A stretch of DNA of 64,000 bases from Vreelandella neptunia (GCF_000712975.1 NZ_JHQL01000004.1:248001-312000); one strand, 5' to 3'; positions 1 through 8,803 are shown, numbered from the stretch's first letter. Made by a program: numbers and translations. The notes: generated from the sequence alone by a model not told the origin.

Positions 1-393
1 CATTGAAGCCTACAAAATCAGCCATAGAAGCAATCTTCGTGCTAAAGGGCTTGGCCTGGCAACGTTTGGGCTGTTATGAATTGAAGGGGGGAGGTTTCCA
101 AATGAGCATTTTTGAAAAACTGCAATCATCGCTTACTTACTCATCAATATAAAAACATAACCGCCGCAAAAGCTTCCATGTCATGCACCTATTCTGAGCG
201 GACCAAAAGCAATCTCAGGATGTGGGAATCGATCTGCCGTATTCCTTTAAGAGCAACTGGTAACAAAAAAAGCATCGACCAGCAGCACTGCCCCCCGCCT
301 CTCATCATCCAACTCGCAAGAAAAGCTGTCCTGGATCAATGAAGCGACGGCCACTAATAAGGCAAGCTGAAAGCCTGACTTAGGAGAGTTCAT
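1..393. other. Intergenic stretch at left edge, no intact gene
   Basis: I see no complete gene here. One frame is open from base 2 to a stop at 77-79 and could be the end of a gene lying outside the window, but 25 codons are too few to judge. Bases 79-135 are a decayed copy of the start of the antitoxin gene found at 3533 (listed separately). The rest, to the ribosome-binding site of the next broken gene (aggag near 382-387), shows nothing I recognise. Confidence 0.5.
79..135 (+). pseudogene. Remnant of antitoxin gene 5' end
   Basis: This segment matches 3511-3565, the ribosome-binding site and first codons of the NadS-like antitoxin, almost base for base: both have aattgaagggg, a purine-rich stretch, then ATG (at 102 here) opening M-S-I-F, followed by ctgcaatcatc. 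After about 135 the similarity stops and the frame carries no helix-turn-helix. It is a broken second copy of the antitoxin start, so the toxin-antitoxin module was once duplicated or rearranged here. A matching toxin-gene scrap lies at 4449-4528. Confidence 0.6.
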
Positions 394-394
394 C

Positions 395-754
395 ATGTAT
401 CGACTCACTCAGACATAACCCACGCAACGCACAGGAGGTCGCTGGCTGACCCTCCTGCTCGCACTGCTGTTGGCGATAGTCACGATGTCGAGTCACGGCG
501 CCATGGAGAACCATCAAGTCGATTGCGGTGCCACTGCCGAGTGGATGTTGGATAATGGCCACTCGGTTGACGGCCGTTCAGGTGACAGCCAAAGCGTAGA
601 GCATGACCATAACGCCTCATCCTGCGTCACCTGCACCACCGCCATGAGCCAGACGCGATTGCTCGTGCTTGGCCCGGAACGCCTAGCTAACTCACCGGCC
701 ATGGCGTTATCCCCACAGTTTCCGCTTACCCCCAGACGCCCTCCCAGAACCTGA
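395..754 (+). pseudogene. Small secreted His/Cys protein, interrupted by early stop
   Basis: An ATG at 395 follows a good ribosome-binding site (aggag) but meets TAA at 416-418 after seven codons. The same frame continues beyond it as a classic signal-peptide core (L-T-L-L-L-A-L-L-L-A-I-V) and then a mature part of about 80 residues with scattered His and a C-V-T-C motif, ending at 752-754. Such short secreted His/Cys proteins (DUF2946-like) are common beside copper and other metal-resistance genes, which agrees with the DUF411 gene downstream. Either the TAA is a nonsense mutation or translation starts at a weak TTG (470) without most of the leader. Function is inferred from composition and neighbours only. 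Confidence 0.45.
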
Positions 755-827
755 TCGAACGTAGACGATCTGCCATCGGTTCGCGACACACTCTCGCGTC
801 CAACATTACGTTCATCAGGAGTTAAAC

Positions 828-1409
828 ATGTCTATACGTTTCTCATCGCTCGCAATAGCGCGCCAAGCATCCCTGCCTTCCCCATTTTCGCTCAACGGGA
901 AGCAACGGCTCCTCGGCTGGCTCATGGCCGCTGGACTGGCCCTATCCTCAACCCCGACGCTCGCCAGCGCCCTGCCCGCGGGAGTCGTCGTCACCGCCAA
1001 CGAGCATGGTGCCTCCCTCACACACCTCAATTTGACGAATGGTGATGCCACTAACCAATCCATCGGCATTGCGCCCCACAATGTCCAGGTCAGCGCTTCC
1101 GGCCGTTACCTGATGGCCGTTGGCGAAGCGAAATCCAACGACCATGGCCACGGTGGCGAGCATGCCCACGGTGATGCCACCGGCAGGCTCAAGCTCTACC
1201 CAGCCAATGATCCAACCGGCAGCCCCGTGGCCAGTATCGAGGTGGGCAGCCATCCAGCCCATGTGGTCAGCGACTGGGAGGGCCGATTCGCTTACGTCAC
1301 CAATGCCGGAGGTAACAGCCTCTCAGTCATCGACCTGGAGGCTGGCGCCGTTATCAACCGCCATGACACTGGCCAGGGTCCCAACGGCGTGACCTGGGTT
1401 GGCCACTGA
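828..1409 (+). CDS. YVTN-type beta-propeller protein, C-terminally truncated
   Basis: The 193-residue product has an N-terminal hydrophobic leader (residues about 28-47, A-G-L-A-L-S-S then an Ala-rich cleavage region), so it is exported. The mature part shows two propeller blades of the YncE/YVTN family: a blade around residues 85-100 (A-P-H-N-V-Q-V-S-A-S-G-R-Y-L) and one around 150-175 with the signature A-Y-V-T-N and S-V-I-D-L. A His-rich insert (H-G-H-G-G-E-H-A-H) may bind metal. Family members usually have seven blades and 300 or more residues, so this one stops after about two to three blades. The stop is followed directly by a ribosome-binding site for the next gene, suggesting an old deletion. 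Probably a metal-associated periplasmic protein; whether it still folds is doubtful. Confidence 0.6.
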   Translation: MSIRFSSLAIARQASLPSPFSLNGKQRLLGWLMAAGLALSSTPTLASALPAGVVVTANEHGASLTHLNLTNGDATNQSIGIAPHNVQVSASGRYLMAVGEAKSNDHGHGGEHAHGDATGRLKLYPANDPTGSPVASIEVGSHPAHVVSDWEGRFAYVTNAGGNSLSVIDLEAGAVINRHDTGQGPNGVTWVGH

Positions 1410-1415
1410 GGAGGT

Positions 1416-1583
1416 ATGACCATGATTGCACACTGCACTGCCCTGATAGGCAACCTGCCCTGGCTGGCCTGGATCATGCCCGTTGCCATGCTCAGCTTGC
1501 TCGGCCTCGGCATAGCCGCCCTTGCCAAGTACCTCTTCTCTTCCTCTCGCACGTCCCGTAACCATCCGGAGGCCCGCTCATGA
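1416..1583 (+). CDS. Small single-pass membrane protein (55 aa)
   Basis: This short frame starts at ATG 1416 behind a strong site (gaggaggt, 1409-1415) and ends with TGA overlapping the ATG of the next gene (1580), the usual sign of translational coupling. The product has a hydrophobic stretch of about 30 residues (W-L-A-W-I-M-P-V-A-M-L-S-L-L-G-L-G) followed by a short Ser/Arg-rich tail, so it is probably an inner-membrane peptide. No family recognised. It belongs to the same small operon as the beta-propeller fragment and the DUF411 gene. Confidence 0.5.
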   Translation: MTMIAHCTALIGNLPWLAWIMPVAMLSLLGLGIAALAKYLFSSSRTSRNHPEARS

Positions 1584-2021
1584 ACCGTCTTGGCCCTACT
1601 CTCCTGCTCTCCGCCACCCTACTGCTGGGCACTGGGCACCGCTCAGGCCGCCTTGCCCGTCGAAGCGACCATGTTTAAGAACCCACAATGTGGCTGCTGT
1701 GACGAATACGCTCGACAACTTGAGGATCGCGGGGTAACGGTGAAGATCGTCGACAATATTGAAGTGGGCAAGATCAAACAGAGCATCGGCCTGCCTTATG
1801 ATCTCGGCTCCTGCCACACCCTCCAAATGGGCGACTACGCCATCGAAGGGCACGTACCCTTCGAAGCAGTGGAGAAGCTCTTTGAGGAACGCCCGGACAC
1901 CCGTGGCATCGGCCTAGCTGGCATGCCTATCGGCACCCCCGGCATGCCGGGGCCCAAACAGGGTGACTGGGATGTCTATCAGTTCCGCAACGGAGAGGCC
2001 GCGCACTTCATGACCCTCTGA
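1580..2021 (+). pseudogene. DUF411 metal-binding protein with a one-base frameshift in the signal peptide
   Basis: Translation from ATG 1580 (ATGA overlap with the preceding gene) gives M-N-R-L-G-P-T-L-L-L-S-A-T-L-L-L-G-T-G, the start of a signal peptide, then leaves frame and stops. The +1 frame resumes at once with T-A-Q-A followed by A-L-P-V-E and runs to 2021. Removing one G from the GGG at 1634-1636 restores a perfect signal peptide with an A-Q-A cleavage site. The body is a clear DUF411 protein: K-N-P-Q-C-G-C-C-D-E-Y near its start and a conserved C-H-T motif further on. DUF411 proteins are periplasmic, Cys-containing and found with copper/metal resistance genes. It is either a pseudogene or a sequencing error in a G run. 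Confidence 0.7.
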
Positions 2022-2050
2022 TCGAAACTAGAACCCCACTAGCAAGAAAT

Positions 2051-2076
2051 GCCGCTTCCAATAGTTGAGAAGCGGC
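2051..2076 (+). terminator. Hairpin after the DUF411 gene
   Basis: Inverted repeat gccgctt (2051-2057) and aagcggc (2070-2076) separated by 12 nt, 29 nt after the DUF411 stop. There is no clear T run, so a terminator role is plausible but weak. Confidence 0.35.
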
Positions 2077-2117
2077 GTTAATCACGTCTATCTAAGCTCC
2101 ATCAGCTAGTAGGCCTC

Positions 2118-2828
2118 ATGGATAATCCTTATGCCTATACGATCCGTCCGGCTAGCGTTGCTAAATTTCGACAGTCACGGCTAGAACAAGGGCTTTCACC
2201 CAATACCGTTAACCACGATATAGCTTATCTTCGCGCTGTTTTTAACGTACTCATACAGCTAGGGGAATGGCATGGTGACAACCCCTTTGCCTCGATCAAA
2301 GCCATACGGCTACCAGAACGCGAACTAAGCTACCTTACCCATGAACAGATCAAAGCCCTATTTGAGCAGCTAGAGCAGTCGCGTAACAAGCACGTCACTC
2401 TAATAGCTACTTTATGCCTGGCTACTGGAGCCCGATGGAGTGAAGTCCAATTTCTGCGCGCTGAATTGGTTAGGGATGGCCGTGTTACCTATGTCGACAC
2501 CAAAAATGGCCGAAGTCGTTCGGTGCCTCTCTCTGACGAGCTTTACCAACGTCTCAAATCACACGGGCCGCAGATCGGACGGCTATTCCCACGCGATGCC
2601 TACTAAGCGTTTACCAATGCTATTAAGAACGCAGGTATTACCCTGCCTAAAGGACAGCGCACACACGTTTTGCGGCACACATTCAAAAACCACTGCGTAG
2701 TAAACGGCGGTAACTTACTAACACTGCAAAAAATAATGGGACACCAAAGCATACAAATGACCATGCGTTATGCACATGTAGCCCCTGACCACCTGACGGA
2801 AACCGTCACGTATGGGCCAAAATTTTAG
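2118..2828 (+). pseudogene. Phage-type tyrosine integrase, N-terminally truncated and interrupted by a stop
   Basis: The first 162 codons (2118-2606) encode the core-binding domain and the first half of the catalytic domain of a P2-like phage integrase: S-P-N-T-V-N-H-D-I-A-Y-L-R-A-V-F, then the catalytic Arg in A-T-G-A-R-W-S-E-V. A TAA at 2604-2606 interrupts it, but the same frame continues to TAG 2826-2828 with the remaining catalytic residues: H-V-L-R-H-T-F (H-x-x-R), M-G-H-Q-S-I and the Tyr in M-R-Y-A-H. The usual N-terminal arm-binding domain of about 70 residues is missing. The gene ends 76 bp before the 48-bp tRNA-derived attachment copy at 2904, the normal position for an island integrase. 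The last third is duplicated at 24003-24173. Confidence 0.85.
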
Positions 2829-2951
2829 GCTGTAGACAGTTTGTAGACACTGGCAAAAAAGATACAGCGGGGGAAGGCACTTAGGAGGGTAAGTCTTTGA
2901 TTTAATGGTGGGCCCAGTAGGACTTGAACCTACGACCAAGGGATTATGAGT
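2658..2951 (+). repeat. 294-bp direct repeat, copy 1 (integrase 3' end plus att)
   Basis: This block aligns without any gap to 24003-24296; the two differ by scattered single-base changes only. It comprises the 3' end of the integrase, a spacer containing tgtagacagtttgtagacac, and the tRNA-derived attachment core. The pair brackets the middle genomic island, so homologous recombination between the copies would excise about 21.3 kb. Confidence 0.9.
2904..2951 (-). other. Attachment-site copy 1 (tRNA 3'-end duplicate)
   Basis: These 48 bases are identical to 40384-40431, the 3' part of the tRNA gene (minus strand: anticodon loop side, T arm, acceptor strand and CCA), and to 24249-24296. After base 2951 the similarity ends (tgcaacc here, tcccctg in the real tRNA). 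This is the signature of site-specific integration into a tRNA 3' end, and it marks the left boundary of the middle island. Confidence 0.9.
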
Positions 2952-3149
2952 GCAACCAAACAAACTTTGGGATCGCGCCTGCAATGCGTAAACAAAGTCT
3001 TTTCAATGAGTTAGGATTTTCCATGGTTTACATTACTCACATGGTTTTCACCCTGTTAGCAGCCAAATGGCAACCGCATGACAACCAGCTGGCAACCAAA
3101 TCACTGCCAGCCACGGCAAAATATAGGGTCGATAATTGATAACTCAAAA

Positions 3150-3162
3150 TGTACTATGTACA
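3150..3162 (+). promoter_or_regulatory. Inverted repeat, candidate toxin-antitoxin operator
   Basis: TGTAC-TAT-GTACA, 5-bp arms with a 3-nt spacer, lies 35 bp upstream of the toxin start in an AT-rich region. Toxin-antitoxin operons usually carry such an operator for autorepression by the helix-turn-helix antitoxin. Inferred from position only. Confidence 0.4.
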
Positions 3163-3197
3163 CTAAAATACGCACTGGCTAAAAGAAGTCCCCTAAC

Positions 3198-3536
3198 ATG
3201 AGTCATGCGATTGAATTTATCGAAACCCCGACGTTCACCCGCCAGATTCAGGTCATTGCCACAGACGACGAATTAAAGGAGCTACAGCGCACTCTGATTG
3301 CTCAACCCGACAAAGGTGACCTGATTCAAGGTACGGGAGGTCTGCGCAAAATACGCATGGCGTTGGGCAACCAAGGCAAGAGCGGCGGAGCCAGGGTTAT
3401 CTACTTTTTGGCAACGGCAGAAAGAATTTATCTAATACTGGCCTACCCAAAGAGCGTCAAAGACAGCTTAACGCCCGCTGAAAAGGCCGCCCTGAAAACA
3501 CTGACCCACCAATTGAAGGGGGAGATTTCCAAATGA
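3198..3536 (+). CDS. RelE/HigB-family toxin
   Basis: The 112-residue protein has the compact RelE-fold pattern: F-I-E-T-P-T-F-T-R-Q-I near the N terminus, the loop G-T-G-G-L-R-K-I-R-M-A in the middle, and G-G-A-R-V-I-Y-F followed by I-Y-L-I-L-A-Y-P-K toward the end. RelE-family toxins cut mRNA at the ribosome; the basic residues in K-I-R and R-V-I-Y-F are those typical of this family. Its stop overlaps the ATG of the antitoxin by 4 bases, the toxin-first arrangement of HigBA/RelE-NadS modules. A decayed piece of a second copy of this gene lies at 4449-4528. Confidence 0.85.
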   Translation: MSHAIEFIETPTFTRQIQVIATDDELKELQRTLIAQPDKGDLIQGTGGLRKIRMALGNQGKSGGARVIYFLATAERIYLILAYPKSVKDSLTPAEKAALKTLTHQLKGEISK

Positions 3537-3817
3537 GCATTTTTGACGAGCTGCAATCATCACTGCAGGAAGCCGTTGAGATCAAACAAGGCAAAGCGCA
3601 GGCCAGCCGTATCACTCGCCATGAGGTGGCTGATGTGAAAGCTATCCGCGACAAGCTTCATGTATCTCAGGCTGAGTTTGCCAAAGCTATGGGAACCAGT
3701 GTAGACACCATCAAAAGCTGGGAAACCAAGCGCCGTAACCCAACGGGGCTAGCCGCTAAGGTACTGGCGACGATTCAGGACAACCCAGCCTTTTTCAACG
3801 AGCTTGCTTCGCATTAG
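3533..3817 (+). CDS. NadS-like helix-turn-helix antitoxin
   Basis: The 94-residue product carries an XRE-type helix-turn-helix at about residues 40-80 (I-R-D-K-L-H-V-S-Q-A-E-F-A-K-A-M-G, then V-D-T-I-K-S-W-E), with the W-E-x-x-R-R-x-P-x-G motif typical of NadS/HigA antitoxins. It should bind the toxin encoded just upstream and repress the shared promoter. The start is ATG 3533 behind gggggag and overlaps the toxin stop (ATGA). Its ribosome-binding site and first codons are repeated in decayed form at 79-135. Confidence 0.85.
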   Translation: MSIFDELQSSLQEAVEIKQGKAQASRITRHEVADVKAIRDKLHVSQAEFAKAMGTSVDTIKSWETKRRNPTGLAAKVLATIQDNPAFFNELASH

Positions 3818-3862
3818 CGCTTTTTTTATAAAGCAAATGCAGTGTCAATATCTATTTGATAT

Positions 3863-4279
3863 TCATGAAGAATATTGCTCGATACTCAAGTAGTATTTAC
3901 CGTAGGCAATTTGCCGATTAAATGGGCCTTTCACTTTGACCACCACCCGCGCCGGAATTTGTGTGCGGCCAGCCTGATAAGCGTGTTCTGCACTGGCTGG
4001 CTCCCACTGAACCCCAAGGCGATTCAATGCCTCTTTGGCTGCCTGATCAAAACCACCGGGCGCTGCAATCATTGGCTTGCCCGTAATACGGTTTGGACGC
4101 GCTTTAGCGTACAGGCCTTTACCGATACGCACTAACCGTCTTTGCCCTTCTAGTTGCCGAAGCACACGGCCAACTTGGTCATAACCACCCAGTGCAGCGA
4201 AATCGTCACGTAGAAAAACCACCCGCCGACTTTTGCGAAGTTTGTCACGAATGCGTGACTCAAGCGTTTGAGTGATCAT
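3863..4279 (-). CDS. DUF6088 / AbiEi-antitoxin-like protein without a partner
   Basis: The start at 4279 is chosen because a perfect aggaggt lies 5-6 bases upstream; a longer frame from 4303 is less likely. The 138-residue protein begins with a winged-helix-like region (R-I-R-D-K-L-R-K-S-R-R-V-V-F-L-R-D-D-F, then V-L-R-Q-L-E-G-Q-R-R-L-V-R-I-G-K-G-L-Y-A-K-A), the pattern of the N-terminal domain of AbiEi-type type IV antitoxins. These normally pair with an AbiEii nucleotidyltransferase toxin. No such gene is next to it: the upstream flank is non-coding and the downstream flank is the toxin-antitoxin pair. It may be an orphan regulator or remnant. Confidence 0.65.
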   Translation of the reverse strand: MITQTLESRIRDKLRKSRRVVFLRDDFAALGGYDQVGRVLRQLEGQRRLVRIGKGLYAKARPNRITGKPMIAAPGGFDQAAKEALNRLGVQWEPASAEHAYQAGRTQIPARVVVKVKGPFNRQIAYGKYYLSIEQYSS

Positions 4280-4602
4280 GTAACACCTCCAATAGCTAGA
4301 CAACGACGATGGTTACTCTCTACCTCAGACTGAAAAACACAAAACACGATAATTTAAAAAATAAAAATGCCGCAACTGCCACACGAAAAAGCCTCTATTC
4401 TGAGCCACCTAAAACCCAGCAGGTGCTGAAAAAAGTCAGCTAAAATCCTCATCGCGTTGGACCACCAAAGCAAGAGCAGAGGCGTTCGGGTTATTTAATT
4501 TTTAGCAACGCCAGAAAAATCTACTTGAGCAGCCCCCCCCGAAACAGGGCCTTTTTGATACTATATGCTTCAATATCCATGCTCCGCTTCATAGGTGATG
4601 CA
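4280..4602. other. Intergenic region with a toxin-gene scrap
   Basis: Between the DUF6088 gene and the TPR gene I see no intact gene. An AT-rich block (4330-4380) could hold promoters for the two diverging genes. Bases 4449-4528 are a decayed copy of part of the RelE-like toxin gene (listed separately). Confidence 0.5.
4449..4528 (+). pseudogene. Decayed fragment of a RelE-like toxin gene
   Basis: This segment parallels 3355-3434 of the intact toxin: gcgttgg, ccaaagcaagagc, gggttatt, ttagcaacgccagaaa match gcgttgg, ccaaggcaagagc, gggttatc, ttggcaacggcagaaa in the same order and spacing. The frame contains a TAA where the intact gene has a Tyr codon, so it is dead. Together with 79-135 it shows a second, broken copy of the toxin-antitoxin module around the intact one. 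Confidence 0.6.
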
Positions 4603-5673
4603 ATGCCCCAAGCCCCCGAGATCTTCAAACGCAGCCTCGATGACATCAAGATCGATGGATTGCCACAGCGAGATGCCCCGGGCTTCGAGGATGACGTCCT
4701 TCAGGCCATCACCCTGCAGTACGCGGCCAAAGGCTATACCGCGGTGATCGTCGTCCAGGACGGTTATGTATTAGGTGTCGCGGTTCCGCAAGAAGGTGTC
4801 GAGCCCAAGCAGTACATTTTGGGACTACTAGAGCACGGTTTTCTTGAGGACGCGCTACCAGCTCTCGAAGTCATGGCCGAAATGATCGATGACCCTGAGA
4901 TTCTCTACAACTACGGCGTCTGCTTATCCGAGATGGGTCGTGTAGAAGAGTCAGTGGCACCGCTTAAAGCCTGTACCGAAGCAGAACCTAACTATGCACA
5001 CGCCCATGCGGCTTTAGGCTTCTCCTACATTAAGCTCGGTGAGCTTGATAAAGCCGAAACTACTCTGCGTAATGCAGCAGACAAGCTACCTGATGACCTA
5101 TGGATCAACCGGAATCTTGCAGGCCTTCTGGCCAAGCGTGGCAAACATGAAGACGCTAAGGCCTACTTCGAACGCGCCCTGGCAACTAATCCGAAGGATG
5201 CCACCACGCTTTACGGTTTGGCGTTGAACCTTGAAGAGCTAGGCCCGCAGAGCCACGAGCAAGCCATCGGCAACTATCAGCGCATCATCGAGTTAGAGCC
5301 AAACTCTCCTATCGCATCCGAGGCCAAAAAAGCGTTAAGCCGTTTGGCTCAGGTAAACATGAAGCGAAAGAACGACGGTGGCCTACGGATGGATGCCGTG
5401 ATGTATATGACGGGAGCATTTGAAACCTTCGAGAAGATGGACAAACAGCAACTAGCCACCACGGTATTCGAGATTGCCAAACTGGGCGAGAGCGGCCTGT
5501 CCATCAACGACCCGGACAAGCGCTACTCTCTTAAGTCGCTCACAGGTGACTTCTCCGGCCTGCAGCTGCTATCGATGATGCATGTCGGCCTGAAGCTGAT
5601 TGAACCTTCACTGGATTCACAGTCGGGCCTTGATGCTGAGTATGATGCTGCCAAGAAAATGGCTGGCAAATAA
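4603..5673 (+). CDS. Tetratricopeptide-repeat protein
   Basis: The start is taken at ATG 4603 (M-P-Q-A-P-E-I-F) with aggtgat upstream. After an N-terminal segment of about 100 residues, the middle holds four to five TPR units: A-H-A-A-L-G-F-S-Y-I-K-L-G-E-L-D-K-A, N-R-N-L-A-G-L-L-A-K-R-G-K-H-E-D-A, L-Y-G-L-A-L-N-L-E-E-L, and I-G-N-Y-Q-R-I-I-E-L-E-P. TPR proteins act as scaffolds; there is no signal peptide or membrane segment. The C-terminal 120 residues show no domain I know. It faces the end of the defence operon tail to tail, so it is not co-transcribed with it, but both lie in the same island. A link to the defence genes is possible but unproven. Confidence 0.65.
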   Translation: MPQAPEIFKRSLDDIKIDGLPQRDAPGFEDDVLQAITLQYAAKGYTAVIVVQDGYVLGVAVPQEGVEPKQYILGLLEHGFLEDALPALEVMAEMIDDPEILYNYGVCLSEMGRVEESVAPLKACTEAEPNYAHAHAALGFSYIKLGELDKAETTLRNAADKLPDDLWINRNLAGLLAKRGKHEDAKAYFERALATNPKDATTLYGLALNLEELGPQSHEQAIGNYQRIIELEPNSPIASEAKKALSRLAQVNMKRKNDGGLRMDAVMYMTGAFETFEKMDKQQLATTVFEIAKLGESGLSINDPDKRYSLKSLTGDFSGLQLLSMMHVGLKLIEPSLDSQSGLDAEYDAAKKMAGK

Positions 5674-5684
5674 TTCACTTCCTG

Positions 5685-5708
5685 GGCCAGGGGTTATCAC
5701 TCCTGGCC
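5685..5708. terminator. Hairpin between convergent TPR gene and defence operon
   Basis: Arms ggccagg (5685-5691) and cctggcc (5702-5708) with a 10-nt loop, directly after the TPR stop. No T run on either side; a shared terminator is plausible. Confidence 0.3.
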
Positions 5709-5917
5709 ACTTCCCATAATCACGCAATGATGGCGTGAACCTGCCGGCTCACTCCCGCAACAATTACAGCTAGAAGAAAGCTCGTTATTGAGGCCACTAT
5801 CTCTTACGACAGGCCCTTTCTCACGCTGGACCTCAGCCGCTGCCTCTCGTATTTATCATTCCCGCGAGCAACAGCGACGAATAGCGGCGATAAGATGCGG
5901 TCATGACACCGCACCCA

Positions 5918-8803
5918 TTACTCCCCCTCAAACTCCGAGCTGCTAAATTTCAGCACGTTGCAGTTCTCTTTGATCGTCCGCTGCAGCGCTTCATCAAAGC
6001 CGTCAGAACTGGTAGCCTCAATCTCCACGGAGATCTTCACCTCTACGCCTGTTCGCAGAGTAAACTGTTCGACAATCTCATCAACGACGGTGGCAAAGTC
6101 CATTTTGGCCTTTACGGGATCAAGACTCACCGTACCGTAAAATTGCTTCTTGGCAATGTTAGTAGAAGCAGCCTCTGGCCCAGCCGAACTACCGACGCTT
6201 TCTCCAGCGCCCATAGGGTGAGCTATTCCACTGCCTCCTACGTCTGAACCACCACCTCTTACCCCTTCATCGCTTTGGCCAGATGAGTTGTCTGTATTGC
6301 GATCAGCAAGCTCTCTGGCTCGCTGGGCAGCATCAGCTGCGAGCTTGTCTCGGTAGGCTTTAGCAGCTTCACGCTCGATAATGAGCGCCTCACCATCTAG
6401 CCCACCAATACTCCCTTGCCCAAAGGTAAAGCCAAGATAAGTATCGCCTTCTTTTCCTGAGGCGTAGCCAAAGAAATCCTCCGATGCGACACCTTGGTTC
6501 ATGGCATTTTTAAATACCTGATCGTTCACCAGGCGAGGTAGGTAAAGGTAGTGGCAGCAGTCTTGCCATACTTTCAGGGCGCTAACCTCAGTAACACCAT
6601 CCTTGAAGTACCATTGGTTGAGAATATTGCGCAGGAAGATTGGCGACCATTCGTAGATCAGCCACTCTTCTTCACGCAGCTTGTTCTCAATCGTGTCTAC
6701 TAAGTTCGGCGTCGTGGTCGAGACCTGAACCACTTCCCACTCCAGCGTTGGTTTGCCTTTTACAAACTCCTCTACTGGGGCCATCAGCCACTTATAAGTC
6801 TCACGGATTAACTGCGACAGCGATGAATCTGCTGCGTCACGGCTTTGTTTGGCCTGCCGCAAGTGCGTCATATCGTGATTCAACGAACCGTTTTCAATGT
6901 CTTCTACAATCGACTTCCATGCCAAATAGGTGCGTCCCTGATCCTTCAAACGACTTACCACATCGAAATCGGCTGCCAGAAAAATCAACCGGTTCTGCTT
7001 TTGGCGTGGTTGTTCCCCACGGTTGCGCAAGATGTCCTGCGCCGCCTGAAAGGCCTGGTTGCTCTCTGTGCGGCTATAAGCGAACTCCGTTGGCAACACC
7101 ACCAAACGTGGCCCAATGCCATATTCGTCCGGCACATCGCCAGATTGAGTAAATACATGGATGCCCGCAAAGTGGTGTTGGCGTCCCATGAGACGCGTCG
7201 TGCGGTCTTTGAGCAGCGGAATCAAAGCATCCCGTTCATGGATGTTTTGTTTGCGACTTTCCATCTCCTTTCGGAGGTTGGGCTTCGTATCAAACCAGAA
7301 GCGATCCTGTTCAGAATAGAGATAATGAAGACGGTCGCGCAGACGCTTGAGCACGTCTTCAAAAATCCCAATAGACTGACCCGGTTGAACGGCACCCAGC
7401 AAGATGCGCTCCTGCTTGATACCTCGAGCCGCCTGGGTGCTGCTGGAAGCAGCACTACCCAAAAAGATGGTACGTGCAGCACGACGGGCTGCATGCACGC
7501 CACCAAAGAGGGCTACCTCATTATCAAGCGTTTGAGCAGCCGAGCGAGGCCCATCTATCTCTCGCTCAATCACCGGCTGCCAGCCTCCGGGCAGATAGTG
7601 AATGCTCTTATCTCGCACATGACTGTCTTCTAACGGCAGCGACCCCGGCATGATTAAAGCGTCACGATTGCCCGACTCCCACAGTTTGTGGATCACGAAC
7701 GCCATGTACTGAAGCACCCCACGGGTGCGCTGGAATTTATCCAGCGTCGACCAATCTTCGTAAAGACGGTCGAATACTTCAGGGTGGATCGGATAAGAGC
7801 GGCAAAGTCGCTCAAAATACTCATTAGACTGCGTCTCGTTGGGAAACTGCACGGCGTACTGCCGGTAAAAGTCAGAAAACTGGCGGCTAATGCCTTCGAT
7901 TTCAGCAGGGTCACCGGCATACTCGAACAGGCGGCGGCGAACAATCTCGAATGCCTCTTCGGTAGCCACTGGCTTCCACACTGATTCTACACGACCAAAA
8001 TACTTCTCAAGGGCCGTCAGCGTTTGCTGGCCCATGGTGCCGCCCACTTCAAGCTCAGACTCCGGCAGCGAAGCAAGTAGGATGGCATTGGGTACCGCCT
8101 TCATTGCCTCAGTCAGCGCTTGAATGAAGCTGATATTGCTGTCGTAGGTACCTGCAGAATACGATTTCCCTAGTTCAAACTGACGTATATAAGCTAACAG
8201 CTCGTCTACCAGCACCACACAGGGAGCGGCTCGCTGTAGCAAATCGACCAGCACCTGCTTACCCGGCGACGTGCCCTGCTCGTGGGATTCTTTTACCAAC
8301 GCCAATCCTTCATCACCCAGCAGCTGCCACGCCAACTCACCCCATAGCGTTGTGACTTTTTGCCCTTGCTTCTTAACCGACTGCTGGCTCGGGGCCATGT
8401 TGATACCGTCGATAACGGCTACACGAGCGTGGGGCAACTCGTGGATACCTGCTTCATCAAGAATAGGTGAAATGCCCTGCAGCTTGTCGGTAGACGTCTT
8501 GCGAGATGCGAGGTGATAGACCGCGAGCATCGTGTGGGTTTTGCCGCCACCGAAAGCAGTCTGCAACTGAATGACTGGGTCGCCACCGTTGCCAGAGAGG
8601 CGCTGGGCCACTGAGATCAACAGCAGTCGCATACCCTCGGTAATGTAAGTCCGCGAGAAAAACTTCTCTGCGTCCTGGTACTCTTCGGGTGCCGTACCGG
8701 TTGCTACCTGAGTGATATCCGCAGCAAACTCCGCTTGTTTAAACAGGCCTTTTTGAACATCCTTGTGTGGCGTGGCGATATCTCTCCAGGCTTTCAATGA
8801 CAT
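5918..8803 (-). CDS. DUF499 ATPase, last gene of the defence operon
   Basis: The 961-residue protein has the DUF499 layout: a P-loop F-G-G-G-K-T-H-T at about residues 84-91 and a Walker-B-like C-V-V-L-V-D-E-L-L near 195-203. Residues about 830-870 are Gly/Ser-rich and probably disordered, followed by a small C-terminal domain. DUF499 proteins are large cytoplasmic ATPases that recur beside DUF1156 methyltransferases in phage-defence islands; their exact role is unknown. Here the DUF1156 gene is in the same operon (14947-17853). The ATG overlaps the stop of the upstream DUF2357 gene (TAATG), showing tight coupling. Nothing looks damaged. Confidence 0.85.
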   Translation of the reverse strand: MSLKAWRDIATPHKDVQKGLFKQAEFAADITQVATGTAPEEYQDAEKFFSRTYITEGMRLLLISVAQRLSGNGGDPVIQLQTAFGGGKTHTMLAVYHLASRKTSTDKLQGISPILDEAGIHELPHARVAVIDGINMAPSQQSVKKQGQKVTTLWGELAWQLLGDEGLALVKESHEQGTSPGKQVLVDLLQRAAPCVVLVDELLAYIRQFELGKSYSAGTYDSNISFIQALTEAMKAVPNAILLASLPESELEVGGTMGQQTLTALEKYFGRVESVWKPVATEEAFEIVRRRLFEYAGDPAEIEGISRQFSDFYRQYAVQFPNETQSNEYFERLCRSYPIHPEVFDRLYEDWSTLDKFQRTRGVLQYMAFVIHKLWESGNRDALIMPGSLPLEDSHVRDKSIHYLPGGWQPVIEREIDGPRSAAQTLDNEVALFGGVHAARRAARTIFLGSAASSSTQAARGIKQERILLGAVQPGQSIGIFEDVLKRLRDRLHYLYSEQDRFWFDTKPNLRKEMESRKQNIHERDALIPLLKDRTTRLMGRQHHFAGIHVFTQSGDVPDEYGIGPRLVVLPTEFAYSRTESNQAFQAAQDILRNRGEQPRQKQNRLIFLAADFDVVSRLKDQGRTYLAWKSIVEDIENGSLNHDMTHLRQAKQSRDAADSSLSQLIRETYKWLMAPVEEFVKGKPTLEWEVVQVSTTTPNLVDTIENKLREEEWLIYEWSPIFLRNILNQWYFKDGVTEVSALKVWQDCCHYLYLPRLVNDQVFKNAMNQGVASEDFFGYASGKEGDTYLGFTFGQGSIGGLDGEALIIEREAAKAYRDKLAADAAQRARELADRNTDNSSGQSDEGVRGGGSDVGGSGIAHPMGAGESVGSSAGPEAASTNIAKKQFYGTVSLDPVKAKMDFATVVDEIVEQFTLRTGVEVKISVEIEATSSDGFDEALQRTIKENCNVLKFSSSEFEGE

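Larger units (their letters stand above)
2829..3197. other. Integration-site spacer and toxin-antitoxin promoter region
   Basis: No gene is visible. The stretch holds the post-integrase spacer, the attachment-site copy (2904-2951), about 200 bp of unassigned sequence, and then an AT-rich promoter-like region with an inverted repeat (3150-3162) upstream of the toxin gene at 3198. Confidence 0.6.

Noticed and set aside
2..79. Possible C-terminal end of a gene entering from the left
   Set aside because: Only 25 codons are visible and nothing in them is recognisable.
2906..2951. Additional tRNA genes at 2906 and 24251
   Set aside because: Only the 3' half of the tRNA is present at each; they are attachment-site duplicates, not functional genes.
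6845..7633. 262-codon plus-strand frame inside the DUF499 gene
   Set aside because: Antisense to a strongly conserved ATPase; no ribosome-binding site and no recognisable protein.
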